From Gammaproteobacteria bacterium (lineage in GTDB: Bacteria; Pseudomonadota; Gammaproteobacteria; Chromatiales; Chromatiaceae), in NCBI GenBank assembly GCA_011389885.1, contig JAABTK010000049.1, positions 1-36,684 of the forward strand: a stretch of DNA of 36,684 bases, read 5' to 3'. Below are positions 15,124 to 23,242 of the stretch, piece after piece; positions within the stretch are counted from its first letter, which is position 1, and the number at the start of each line of letters is the position of its first letter. The notes beneath the pieces are model-generated. The model was not told the DNA's origin and made no database searches. It was given only the letters and a program-made list of their open reading frames with translations. The translations under genes and the position numbers were made by a program.

Positions 15124-16797
15124 ATGCGTCAACCGCCTGTATTCCTTCTGCAAAGCCTGCTCTGTCTCCTGCTGCTCGGGTCGGCCCAGGCCGCGGAGCA
15201 ACGCCTCGCCCTGGTGATCGGCAACGGCGACTACGCCCAAGGCCCCCTGCGCAACCCCGCCAACGACGCCGCGGACCTGGCCGCCAAGCTCGGCCAGCGC
15301 GGCTTCGAGGTGGAGCGCCTGCTGAACGCCGATCAGCGGGCCATGGAGTCCGCCATCCGCGGCTTCGCCCAGCGCCTGCGGGGCGAGGGCAAGGTGGGGC
15401 TCTTCTACTTCGCGGGGCATGGGGTGGAGTCCAAGGGGCGCAACTACCTGATCCCCATCGACGCCGAAATCCACAACGAAACCGACCTCAAATACGAGGC
15501 GGTGGACGCCGGCCGGGTGCTCGACGGCATGGCCGAGGCCGGCAACGGCCTCAACCTGGTGGTGCTCGACGCCTGCCGTAACAACCCCTACCGCAGCGCC
15601 TTTCGCAGCCCCAGCCGCGGCCTCAGCCGCATGACCCCGCCCAAGGGCGCGCTGGTGCTCTACGCCACCCAGCCCGGCAACGTGGCCCGCGACGGCGACG
15701 GCCGCAACGGCGTCTTCACCCAACACCTGCTAGCCGCGCTGGATCACCAGGGCCTGAGCGTGGAAGAGGTCTTCAAACAGACCGCCGTGGCCGTGGACAG
15801 CGCCACCGGCGGCGCGCAAACCCCCTGGATCGAGGGCGTGGTGCTGGGCCAATTCCACCCCTACCCCGGCCCCCGCCGCCCGCCGCCCGACCCCGAGGCC
15901 TTCTACTGGCAATCCACCCAGCGCTGCGCCCGCCCCGACTGCTACCGCGCCTACCTCCAGGCCTACCCCCGGGGCCGCTTCCGCGCCCAGGCCCAGGCCT
16001 GGCTCGACCAGGCCGAACCCCCGCCGCCCGCCGCCCTGGCCCTCAGCGTCAAACCCACCCCGCCCAACGCCCGGGTGCGCATTATGAACATCGAGCCCAA
16101 ATACCGCGACGGCATGGAACTGCCGCCGGGCCGCTACCGAATCGAGGTCACCGCCACCGGGTACCGGCGTCACCTGGACTGGTTCGAGCTGCAACAGGGG
16201 CAACAGGTCTATGCGGTGGAGCTGGAGCGAGCGCCGGTCCCGGAACCAAGCCCCGCCCCCATTTCGCCCCCCGTCCAACCCCAGACCCCCTCGGCAGCGC
16301 GCCAAGAGGTTGGCATCGGCCACGACGGACGCTACACCGACCATGGCGACGGCACCGTCACCGATACCGTCACCCAACTGCAATGGATGCGCTGTTCAGT
16401 GGGCCAGACCTGGACCGGCAGCGGCTGTTCGGGCCAGCAAAAGGAGATGAAATGGGACGAGGCCAAGGACCAAACCGCCCGCTACGCCGGGCATAGCGAC
16501 TGGCGCACGCCCAGCATCGCGGAACTGCGCACCCTGGTCTATTGCAGCAACGGCCGGCCCGACTACTTCAGCAATGGTAAGAATTGCGATGGAACACCCG
16601 GCAAGGATCACCTCAAGCCCACCCTGGACCCAAAGGCGTTTCCTTCGCAGAACATAAGTGACTATCGGTTCTGGTCGTCCTCGGCCTATGCCTACTATTC
16701 CGGCTACGCGTGGCGCGTTTATTTCGACTATGGGTACGACGGCAGCGACTACCGGTACTACAGCAGCGCCCTCCGGTTGGTGCGCGGCGGACAGTGA
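15124..16797 (+). CDS. Exported caspase-like protease with PEGA-like segment and DUF1566/Lcl C-terminal domain
   Basis: A 557-aa protein with a signal peptide (hydrophobic LLQSLLCLLLLGS, cleavage after AQA near residue 23). Residues ~26-250 are a peptidase C14 (caspase/metacaspase) fold with catalytic His99 in YFAGHGVE and Cys151 in VVLDACRNN. A Pro-rich linker follows, then a PEGA-like beta segment (~300-375, LPPGRYRIEVTATGY). Residues ~400-557 are a DUF1566/Lcl domain (DGTVTDTVTQLQWMRC, DWRTPSIAELRTLV, RFWSSSAYA, LRLVRGGQ). The export signal puts it in the periplasm or outside, unlike cytoplasmic defence caspases. Its last ~45 residues are extremely rich in Tyr, Asp, Ser and Gly. Its own terminator/promoter boundary separates it from the defence cluster. 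The domain calls are firm; the role is unknown. Confidence 0.88.
   Translation: MRQPPVFLLQSLLCLLLLGSAQAAEQRLALVIGNGDYAQGPLRNPANDAADLAAKLGQRGFEVERLLNADQRAMESAIRGFAQRLRGEGKVGLFYFAGHGVESKGRNYLIPIDAEIHNETDLKYEAVDAGRVLDGMAEAGNGLNLVVLDACRNNPYRSAFRSPSRGLSRMTPPKGALVLYATQPGNVARDGDGRNGVFTQHLLAALDHQGLSVEEVFKQTAVAVDSATGGAQTPWIEGVVLGQFHPYPGPRRPPPDPEAFYWQSTQRCARPDCYRAYLQAYPRGRFRAQAQAWLDQAEPPPPAALALSVKPTPPNARVRIMNIEPKYRDGMELPPGRYRIEVTATGYRRHLDWFELQQGQQVYAVELERAPVPEPSPAPISPPVQPQTPSAARQEVGIGHDGRYTDHGDGTVTDTVTQLQWMRCSVGQTWTGSGCSGQQKEMKWDEAKDQTARYAGHSDWRTPSIAELRTLVYCSNGRPDYFSNGKNCDGTPGKDHLKPTLDPKAFPSQNISDYRFWSSSAYAYYSGYAWRVYFDYGYDGSDYRYYSSALRLVRGGQ
16662..16797 (+). other. Candidate DGR variable region at the 3' end of the caspase gene
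   Basis: From 16687 to 16770, 28 codons encode 10 Tyr, 3 Asp, 4 Ser and 3 Gly among fixed Trp, Ala, Val and Phe positions. Of these codons, 24 end in C or T, the pattern left when AAC/AAT codons of a template are mutated at adenines. It lies at the extreme C-terminus of a C-type-lectin-like domain, as in known DGR targets. No template repeat or reverse transcriptase is present in the window, and GC-rich codon use also favours C endings, so this stays a candidate. Confidence 0.4.
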
Positions 16798-17043
16798 TTT
16801 TGCTTTTTGTTTCGCTTTCTGGTTGCGGGGCCAAGCCTGGCAAACGGCCCCTTCGGCGTTGCCGCGCGCCCGCACCCCGGCCCGAGACCGCCGCCGCTGG
16901 TGCGTGACGCCCCGCCCGGCGCTTCGGGGTCTGGTGCAAGCACCGGGCCTTGGGGCCTGGGAAAGTCAGGGCGGCCTGGGCAGGGCGGGGCCAACGCACC
17001 CGCCCTAAAGCCCGGGCGCCGCTGGCGTGTCAAACGCGAGTTC

Positions 17044-17099
17044 GACTCGTTCCCAAGTTCTACTTGGGAATGCGGTTTAGCAAGCTCCGCTTGCCGAGA
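17044..17099 (+). repeat. Extragenic repeat (GTTCCCAAG / GCAAGC type), copy 1
   Basis: Two small palindromes, TTCCCAAG...CTTGGGAA and GCAAGC...GCTTGC, in tandem. A second copy lies at 34049-34105. The gap 16798-17617 otherwise holds no intact gene. Confidence 0.7.
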
Positions 17100-17229
17100 G
17101 GCGCGGGTCACTCCGCTCCATCGGCGCGCCCCGTCCCCGGCGCCCCAGCGGCGCGAGCCCGCCAGCCACCACCACAAAACCCGCAACCAGCCCCCGACCT
17201 CACCCCGGCGCTGGCGGTAGATAAAGCCC

Positions 17230-17419
17230 CCTCGCCATGCCGACCCCGTGCGCGAACCGCTTCCCCAGCCCCTGCGCCGCCGCTCGAATCCGTTCGATAG
17301 GCCCCAGCAGGGTCGAATGCCGGGTCAGCGCCCCCCGGCCACCAGCGAGGGAAACCGCTCCAATCCACCAGTTCCAGATAATCCTCCAACCCGAACCCAA
17401 AGGCGTTCCGATGGGCGTC
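17230..17419 (-). pseudogene. Transposase C-terminal fragment (REP-associated/IS200-like)
   Basis: The minus strand reads AFGFGLEDYLELVDWSG and then, in a shifted frame, RHSTLLGPIERIRAAAQGLG. These resemble the C-terminal region of Y1-type (REP-associated tyrosine) transposases, where DYLELVDWTG and a later helical segment are conserved. The part normally between them is missing and the frame is broken. The family call is from memory of such sequences and is moderate at best. Confidence 0.45.
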
Positions 17420-17617
17420 GCAACCGGATGTCTCCAACGGGACTAACCGTGCGGGTGGGTCTTTTGGGCGGGGCTAACGGCGCCCTACGCGGCTCGCTTG
17501 TTTGGTCCGAGAGCCGAAACCCATCAAGGATCGCTCCCATTGTTGTCCAGCTCTCTGCACCCGGGGAGCGAGTTCCTGTTATCCTATCTCTGGTTACGGA
17601 TTAGAGGGTAAGACTCC

Positions 17618-19756
17618 ATGCTTTTCTTGCAGATTCTGGGCGGCATCGCGCTGGCGGTACTGGTGTTGATCGTCGTGGCGGTGTTCTGGGCGCGCCACAA
17701 GCTGCGCGAGATCATCTCGGGAGTGTCGAGACTGGGATCTTATTCGGTGCCGGTGGAGGGGCGTATCCGGCTAGCCGCCTGCGGTGATGATGCGGAGGAG
17801 GGGTTCGATGAGGGGCAGTTAAAGGCGTATCAGGGCTGGAGGCGCGAGCTTGCGGCCGCGGGTTTTGCCCCGCTCGCGGAGTTCGAGGATGAGGCGGGCG
17901 AGGGCCTGCGCTGGGTAGCGCATCGGGAGAGCGGGCAGTTCGCCGTTCTCTCTCAACTGGGGGAACGGTTCATCGTCGAGTACTGCGGGCTTGCCGGCGA
18001 TGGGAGGGCATGCCTGGCGACGCCCAACCCGGTGTTTCCCGGGGTTGACGGCAAATCCCTGTCGGTTCGACCGAAGCGGCAGCTGACGCCGGCGGAGGGG
18101 GCGGCATGGCTGGACGAACAGGGGGTGTCGCGAACCCTGTCGACCCGCCAGTTCGTGTTGTTCTTCGAGCAACTGCATGCTGCTTGCATGGATATCCGTC
18201 TGGCGGATCCGGGCTGCCGGCGGTTGGTGGGGGAGTGGATCGCCTTTGCCGGGCTTGATCCTCTGGAGAGTGAGGACCTGGAGGAGGCGATCGAATTATG
18301 CCGGCTAAACTGCGAGGGCGCGGCGATGCAGGCGATTCGAGACCATGCCCGGGTCGCCGTGAATCTGGACGATGATGCTTGGTCGCGAATCGAAGATGAG
18401 CTGCTGATCATCAGTCGCTATACCGGATTCGAGGATCTGGCGGATTTTTTCGAAGACGCGTTGGCGGAGGAGTTTCTGGAGCAGCTCGAAGGGCTGGAGA
18501 TGTCGGTGAGCCAGGCCTTCACCACCCTCAATCGGCGACTCGGGGCGAAGGCCCAGTATGTGCATCTGGCGACCGTCTCCAAGCCGACCCCCTCACAGGT
18601 CTACGTGCCCCGCGTTCAGTTGGAGAGCGTGGATCTGCCGACGGGGGATCTCAAGCCGGGGCAGGGGCTGAGGCGTTTTCTCTATCAGGCCAAGGATGGC
18701 GAGGATGAGCCGGTCTCCAGCTCCGTGATCGCGGCCAATGTGTCGGATGCGCGCGCCCTGCTTCAGCGGTCCGGTTGTTCCGACATCAAGATCCTGAGTT
18801 CCAATCAGGATCCGGCGCGCCCCGAGGCGATCGACATGGAGCTGATGGCCGCCAACCTGATCGAGGCGCAATCCGACTCCATGGCGCGAGCGCTATTCAA
18901 GATCATCCTGGGTAATGGGATGCTGTGGATGCCGTTCGCGCTCTGGGCCGGCTGGGCGGTGTTTGATGGCGCGCCGTTCGGGACCAGCGACTACATCGCA
19001 TTCGTGCTCGCCTTCCTCTCCTTCGGCTGGGCGCTCTATCGCGCGCTGCCGGCGTTGCTCTACAACGCCAGCCAGGAGGCGCTCTCCTGGGGGCAAGCGG
19101 ATCGCGCGCGGCGCTACTTCCAATGGGTGCGCAAGCTGGGGGCGCCAGGCATCCAGAAGACGGTGCTCGGTGGCGAGGAGGCCAAGATGCTCGCCTATGC
19201 GGGCGAGAAGGAGCGGGCGCTGGAGCGCCTGGAGGCCCATCGCGACCTGATGGAGCGGGGTGAGTATCTCGCCTTTCTCGCCCAGGTCTATGATGCCGCC
19301 CGGGATTACCGGAAGATGATCGAAACCCACGCGCGCCTGCTGGAGGAGGCCCCGGACAACCAGGAGCACCGGGTCGAGCTGGCGTTGTCCTTGTTGCGCC
19401 ACGATAATCGCGTCGAGAAGGCGGCGGAACTCCTCGCCGAGGTCCACCCCAGCGACTGTTCGGAGCTTTACGCCCATGGCTTGTTCTACGCCCAGGGCTT
19501 GCTGGCCGGTCGCCGCGGCGATCATCACTTGGCGGTCAAGAAGCTGCAACAGGCGTTTCACGGATTCTCCGCCTACCATAACCCGCTGGTGAACGCGGTC
19601 CAGGTGGAGATTGGCGGTTATATGGCCGCCTACCTGCACCACAGCGGCGATCACCGCCAGGCCGCCAAGATTTGGGAGCAGGCGCGGCCCAGACTGGAGG
19701 CGGTGAAGGCGGAGCATGTGTTGCGGGTCTATCGCGCCGCCGCCGAGGGTGGGTGA
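17618..19756 (+). CDS. Membrane protein with C-terminal TPR-like repeats, unknown function
   Basis: A 712-aa protein that I cannot place in a named family. Residues ~4-25 form a membrane anchor (ILGGIALAVLVLIVVAVFW). A large mixed region to ~425 follows, with no catalytic motif that I can see. Two further membrane segments (~428-450 and ~458-480, IILGNGMLWMPFALWAGW and IAFVLAFLSFGWALY) come next. The C-terminal ~230 residues are helical repeats of TPR type (AYAGEKERALERLEAHRDL, EYLAFLAQVYDAARDYRKM, EEAPDNQEHRVELALSLL). ATG 17618 follows AGAGGG at 17603-17608 with good spacing. It stands alone between repeat-filled gaps. A scaffold or envelope role is only a guess. Confidence 0.8.
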   Translation: MLFLQILGGIALAVLVLIVVAVFWARHKLREIISGVSRLGSYSVPVEGRIRLAACGDDAEEGFDEGQLKAYQGWRRELAAAGFAPLAEFEDEAGEGLRWVAHRESGQFAVLSQLGERFIVEYCGLAGDGRACLATPNPVFPGVDGKSLSVRPKRQLTPAEGAAWLDEQGVSRTLSTRQFVLFFEQLHAACMDIRLADPGCRRLVGEWIAFAGLDPLESEDLEEAIELCRLNCEGAAMQAIRDHARVAVNLDDDAWSRIEDELLIISRYTGFEDLADFFEDALAEEFLEQLEGLEMSVSQAFTTLNRRLGAKAQYVHLATVSKPTPSQVYVPRVQLESVDLPTGDLKPGQGLRRFLYQAKDGEDEPVSSSVIAANVSDARALLQRSGCSDIKILSSNQDPARPEAIDMELMAANLIEAQSDSMARALFKIILGNGMLWMPFALWAGWAVFDGAPFGTSDYIAFVLAFLSFGWALYRALPALLYNASQEALSWGQADRARRYFQWVRKLGAPGIQKTVLGGEEAKMLAYAGEKERALERLEAHRDLMERGEYLAFLAQVYDAARDYRKMIETHARLLEEAPDNQEHRVELALSLLRHDNRVEKAAELLAEVHPSDCSELYAHGLFYAQGLLAGRRGDHHLAVKKLQQAFHGFSAYHNPLVNAVQVEIGGYMAAYLHHSGDHRQAAKIWEQARPRLEAVKAEHVLRVYRAAAEGG

Positions 19757-19990
19757 AGGGAGGGCGGAAAGGGACACCTAGTGCGCCGGGCGAAGCCGGC
19801 GCCAAATCAGGAGGCGTGGGACAAGGGCGTGGGACAAGGACACCCATTTTTTCAATGACCGGCGCATCACCCCCGCCGTGCTCGCCATCCATGCCTACGA
19901 CGCCCAGGGCAACCGCACCGCGATCACTAGCGACCTCGGCAAGATTACGCGCATCAGGTCCATGTCCCCTTGTTCCGTCTGTAGCGTGCC

Positions 19991-20019
19991 TTGACAGTGC
20001 CCCCGGTGGAGTGAATACT
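19991..20019 (+). promoter_or_regulatory. Sigma-70-like promoter
   Basis: TTGACA at 19991-19996, a 17-base spacer, and AATACT at 20014-20019. A clearly related segment sits at 21874-21903. Apart from this, the gap 19757-20287 shows only repeat-like sequence. Confidence 0.45.
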
Positions 20020-20287
20020 TCGGCGTAGGTGGTTGGGTTTCCGATTCTTCGCCCGGCCATGGCCCTTGCCGCATGGCGCCGGCCCGATGTCGCCCCAGGT
20101 GGTCCGTCACGGCCATCTGCGGTTCGAGCGCCTGCGCACGGATGCCGCCTCGACCTTGCCGCGTCACTGTCTCACTGGGGCTCGGGCAACCCCAAGGGTT
20201 ATAGCGGCCACAGTCTCGACGCCGGCCGTGCCACGCGCAGCCAGGCATGGCTTTGCTGTAGATCTGCGTGAACGAAACCCGCGCCGA

Positions 20288-20461
20288 CCGAGCGTGCAAG
20301 AGATTCTCCACATTCGGTTCGATTATTCATGGATGCACCTGAAGCGGCTCGCGGAATGGTCCGGGGCCGATCTCCCGGACATTGAGGCGGCGCGCGATCG
20401 TCACCTGTATGCCTTGCGTGCGGAAACGGGGCGCACGGATTTCGGCGAAGTCGGTGGTTGA
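20288..20461 (+). pseudogene. Possible C-terminal fragment of an unrecognised gene
   Basis: The frame ending TGA 20459-20461 reads SVQEILHIRFDYSWMHLKRLAEWSG, interrupted here for length, and ends RTDFGEVGG. It looks protein-like only over its last ~55 codons, and the sequence before that resembles intergenic DNA. Its stop lies two bases before the next ATG (20464), an operon-like spacing that argues it may be the tail of a real upstream gene whose start was lost. Confidence 0.3.
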
Positions 20462-20463
20462 CC

Positions 20464-21489
20464 ATGGCCGCGCTTTCAGCCCTGGATAAGTGGAAAGCCC
20501 AATTGCGGGCTGACGGGAAGGCTGCACTTCGGGCGCTGCTCAATGGCACTGCGTCACTCGGGCGCCTTTCGGCGGCCGCGCCTGAAGACGCGATGGATGC
20601 AATCCTTGGCGCCGAGGCGGGCGATTCCGGTCTTGTTCACGCCTTCGATGGGGGATGCGCGGCACTCATTGAGGAGTTCCGGTCCACGCTCTTGCAGCAG
20701 GAAGGGCGCGCCTTTCGGATTGAGTTGGCGAAGCTGACAACCCTTGTTATGATCATCCGGCGGCTGTTGCCCGAGCAAACCGTGGTCGGTTTTCATCGCC
20801 ACTATATCTTATGGAGCGGATTCTTCGAGAATTTTGTCGTCGATCGGGGTCTGGATCTGCGTCGTGAGTATTTCCGCACCCTTGCGCTCAGCCAGGGTGT
20901 TGCAGCCGAACATAATTTGGAGCCGCGGCGGCAGGATGTCGGTATTCACCCCGATGAGCGATCCCTAGGGCATACCGTATTTTCTGCTGAACCGGTGCCA
21001 AAGGACGAATGGCAGCGCGTCCTGGCGTTCGTTGCCCGGCCGCTCCTTAGTATGCGGTCTCAGGTTGAGACGATAATGCAGAAACAGCAGCGTTATGCTG
21101 ATGTCTCAGGCGGTGTGTTTTGCCTGGTGCGGAGAGCCTGCAACTTTGGCATGAGGCTGCTCGAAGAGGGTCCAACAGAGGAAAAAATGGAACGAGGCCG
21201 GTTCGCCCGGTCTCTGGCCAAGCTGGCCTTCAAATACGATCCGGTTAATGTCCGCGCTTGGTCTTTAATGCGGGATGCGCTGGCTGCCGCTGGTCGTATT
21301 ACGGATGCAGAGCTTGTTGGCTGGGAAGCGATCCGACGATTCCCTGAAGACCTTCAGTGGCGCACTCAGCTTGCGAGGGTGTTGGCCGTCCATTCCGGTT
21401 GGCCCGGGCGTAACCGGAAACCCGCACAGCCCGAGGGCTGTTACTCCAGGCGGCGCTGGAGCGGCGGGCGGGCGCAAGCCAGCCAGTAA
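20464..21489 (+). CDS. TPR-like protein with its 3' end replaced by repeat DNA
   Basis: About 310 residues look native. They are helical, with a conserved-looking core FHRHYILWSGFFENFVVDRG followed by LDLRREYFRTLAL. Near residues 255-310 there is a TPR-like pair (YDPVNVRAWSLMRDALAAAGRITDAE, then AIRRFPEDLQWRTQLARVLA). From about 21395 the frame enters a dispersed repeat (21397-21545), so the last ~30 residues before the stop at 21489 are not its own. ATG 20464 is preferred; TTG 20458 is two codons earlier in the same frame. I do not recognise a functional family. Base composition is less GC-rich than the hydrogenase genes. It is probably a truncated gene. Confidence 0.6.
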   Translation: MAALSALDKWKAQLRADGKAALRALLNGTASLGRLSAAAPEDAMDAILGAEAGDSGLVHAFDGGCAALIEEFRSTLLQQEGRAFRIELAKLTTLVMIIRRLLPEQTVVGFHRHYILWSGFFENFVVDRGLDLRREYFRTLALSQGVAAEHNLEPRRQDVGIHPDERSLGHTVFSAEPVPKDEWQRVLAFVARPLLSMRSQVETIMQKQQRYADVSGGVFCLVRRACNFGMRLLEEGPTEEKMERGRFARSLAKLAFKYDPVNVRAWSLMRDALAAAGRITDAELVGWEAIRRFPEDLQWRTQLARVLAVHSGWPGRNRKPAQPEGCYSRRRWSGGRAQASQ

Positions 21490-21545
21490 CCCCCTTCGCG
21501 CGCCCTGCGGTCCTCGCTACCCTCTGCGTTCCTAGGCGCCGTGGT
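21397..21545 (-). repeat. Dispersed repeat, copy B (inverted)
   Basis: Reverse-orientation relative of 25945-26165. Shared strings include CCGCACAGCCCGAGGGCTGT, CTCCAGGCGGC and CGCGCCCTGCGGTCCTC. It truncates the preceding TPR-like gene. Confidence 0.7.
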
Positions 21546-21579
21546 TTCCGTTATTTGTGCGCAGGCGTACCAGACCTGC

Positions 21580-21851
21580 CTGCCTGCCGGCAGGTGCGGA
21601 TCATCGCCTTTATTGCCGCGGCGGTGGGCGTGCGGGCCTGCTTGGCGCATTTCGGCGAGCCCGCTATCCCGGCCCGCCCAGGCCCCGTCCAGGCCCCGCC
21701 GAGGCCCCGCCGAGGCCCCGCCGGGGTGGCCGACCGGGGTGGCCAGGCGGGCCGTGGCCGCTGGCGCGAAACTCGCATCCTTCCGACCGCAAAATCGCCC
21801 CCCATTCCCTCCCGACAGGCCGATTTAGGTGTCCCGGTCACTTTTCCGTGA
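21580..21851 (+). pseudogene. IS91-family transposase C-terminal fragment
   Basis: The plus strand reads CRQVRIIAFIAAAVGVRACL, then AHFGEPAIPARPGP. This aligns with the C-terminus of the transposase at the left edge of the window (MRIIAFVTEAVDVRAILEP, then IGEP). The zinc-site Cys pair is degraded and nothing upstream of it is preserved. An expansion of an 11-bp unit follows. Confidence 0.6.
21679..21722 (+). repeat. Short tandem repeat, 4 x 11 bp
   Basis: Four units of (c/g)AGGCCCCG(c/t)C in a row inside the IS91 fragment. This fits slippage expansion in dead sequence. Confidence 0.8.
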
Positions 21852-21873
21852 TCGAAGAGGCTTGTGCTGCGCC

Positions 21874-21903
21874 TTGACAATACCCCGGGGCGGGCTGGAT
21901 ACT
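21874..21903 (+). promoter_or_regulatory. Sigma-70-like promoter before the substrate-binding protein gene
   Basis: TTGACA at 21874-21879, an 18-base spacer and GATACT at 21898-21903. It lies about 300 bases before the next real start (22207). No protein-like frame fills 21904-22206. Confidence 0.45.
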
Positions 21904-22206
21904 CCGACGCAGGCGTTTGCATTCCCTATCCTTTTCCAACCGAGGCAAAGATCGATTGGCGGCCCATTTTGGCCGCCTGTCCTGCCGCACGGTTGCGCCG
22001 CCATGAGGCCGACAAGGCGCTGGTAATCGCTTTGGCGGCACTGGAGCCGGGCAGGTTTCTATAAGCCCGCGCTACACCCGGAATGAACTGGCCTGATCAT
22101 GGAAGAAGGATTGGTTTCTTTTTTAGTCTAATTGGAGGGCGAGGGTTCTTCGCGGCCTGGCAAGCGGTCGAACCCGCCTGGGGTGTTATTGCAAGGGGGT
22201 CATCTA

Positions 22207-23220
22207 TTGCGGTTTCGACGGCTGTTTATCGTGTTGTTGTGGGCGCTGTGGGGCCAGAATGGGGTCGCTGGGTCTGTCCATCGTCTGCTGATCGCGGACA
22301 GTCAGGCCGGCAATCCCTATGACGAGGTGCGCGCGGCGCTGCTCGACCGTCTGGCGGAGCGGGGTTATCAGCGCGGGCGCAATCTGGAGGTGGCCGTATT
22401 CGCCGCCGGCAATGAGGTGCAGCGCGGCGTGGATATCCTGCAACAGGAGTCCCCGAAGGGCTTTGATGTGGTGTACGTCGGCGGCACCGTGGCCACCATT
22501 GCGGCCAAGCAGGTCCTTTATGGCGGTGACCAGCCGGTGGTCTTCGGCGCCCCCACCGATCCGGTGGGCATCGGCGTGATCAAGGACTTCAAGTCGCCGC
22601 CGGCGGCCAACTTCACCGGCGTCTGCTATCCGGTGCCGGTGCAGGCCCGCTTTCGGTTTCTGCGCCAGTTGCTGCCGCAGGCGCGCACCCTGGGGTTGAT
22701 CTATGCCGACATGCCCCAGTCGCGCAGCTACAATCAATGGATTCGCGAGCTGATCGCGGAGGATCCCAAGTTTTCCGACCTGCGGGTGATCTTCCGCTCG
22801 GTCTCGCTGGTGCCGGGGGAGGAGGGCGATCATCAAATGGCGCAGGCGGCGATTCCGATCATCAAAGAGCTGGATGACAAGGTGGACGCCTTCATTAAGC
22901 CCAATGATCAGCTCGGCACCCGTCGCCACTTTGCCGAGGCGGTGGCGGCGCATGCCAGCAAGCCGCTCATTGGGATCGTGCGCGACGATGTGATGGATGG
23001 CTGGGGGGCGATGGCAGTGGTCTATCCCTCCCATGTCAGCATCGGTCAACAGGCGGCGGAGATGATTCGGCGCTTGTTCGAGGGGACGCCGATTAGCGAA
23101 CTCACCCCGCAATGGCCGCGCACCTTCGGTTACGCGGTGGATCTGCCCAAGGTCCGTCGTTTCGGCATCGACGTGCCGGTGGGGATCCTTCAGTTGGCCG
23201 GCGAAAGCGTGATCAAATAG
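22207..23220 (+). CDS. Periplasmic ABC-type substrate-binding protein
   Basis: A 337-aa protein of the ABC substrate-binding family related to PF04392. TTG 22207 is chosen because an AAGGGGG run precedes it and a good signal peptide starts there (RFRRLFIVLLWALWG, cleavage near GVAGS). In-frame starts further up add non-signal sequence. Family features are the first strand LLIADSQAGNPYDEVRAALLD, VYVGGTVATIAAKQVL, VVFGAPTDPVGIGV and FRFLRQLLPQARTLGLIY. No permease or ATPase gene is adjacent. It ends 22 bp before a membrane GGDEF-EAL gene. The likely job is therefore to present a ligand to that sensor rather than to feed a transporter (inference). Confidence 0.82.
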   Translation: MRFRRLFIVLLWALWGQNGVAGSVHRLLIADSQAGNPYDEVRAALLDRLAERGYQRGRNLEVAVFAAGNEVQRGVDILQQESPKGFDVVYVGGTVATIAAKQVLYGGDQPVVFGAPTDPVGIGVIKDFKSPPAANFTGVCYPVPVQARFRFLRQLLPQARTLGLIYADMPQSRSYNQWIRELIAEDPKFSDLRVIFRSVSLVPGEEGDHQMAQAAIPIIKELDDKVDAFIKPNDQLGTRRHFAEAVAAHASKPLIGIVRDDVMDGWGAMAVVYPSHVSIGQQAAEMIRRLFEGTPISELTPQWPRTFGYAVDLPKVRRFGIDVPVGILQLAGESVIK

Positions 23221-23242
23221 CGCACCTTCTTTTTCCCTCCTG

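Noticed and set aside
17568-17578. CCCGGGGAGC matching the tRNA-Asn 3' end, considered as the other island attachment site
   Set aside because: Only ten bases match and the bases just beyond differ. In GC-rich DNA such a match is expected by chance.
16798-17617. Search for a DGR template repeat or reverse transcriptase after the caspase gene
   Set aside because: No A-rich near-copy of 16662-16797 and no reverse transcriptase motif (such as YxDD) was found here or elsewhere in the window. If a DGR exists it acts from outside.
19876-19953. Frame reading AYDAQGNRTA, like an RHS/YD repeat
   Set aside because: A single short match with no second repeat, no start and no RHS core nearby. It is too little to call an RHS remnant.
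21864-22064. 66-codon frame between the IS91 relic and the substrate-binding protein gene
   Set aside because: It overlaps the promoter-like segment, has no ribosome site and shows no protein-like conservation that I can see.
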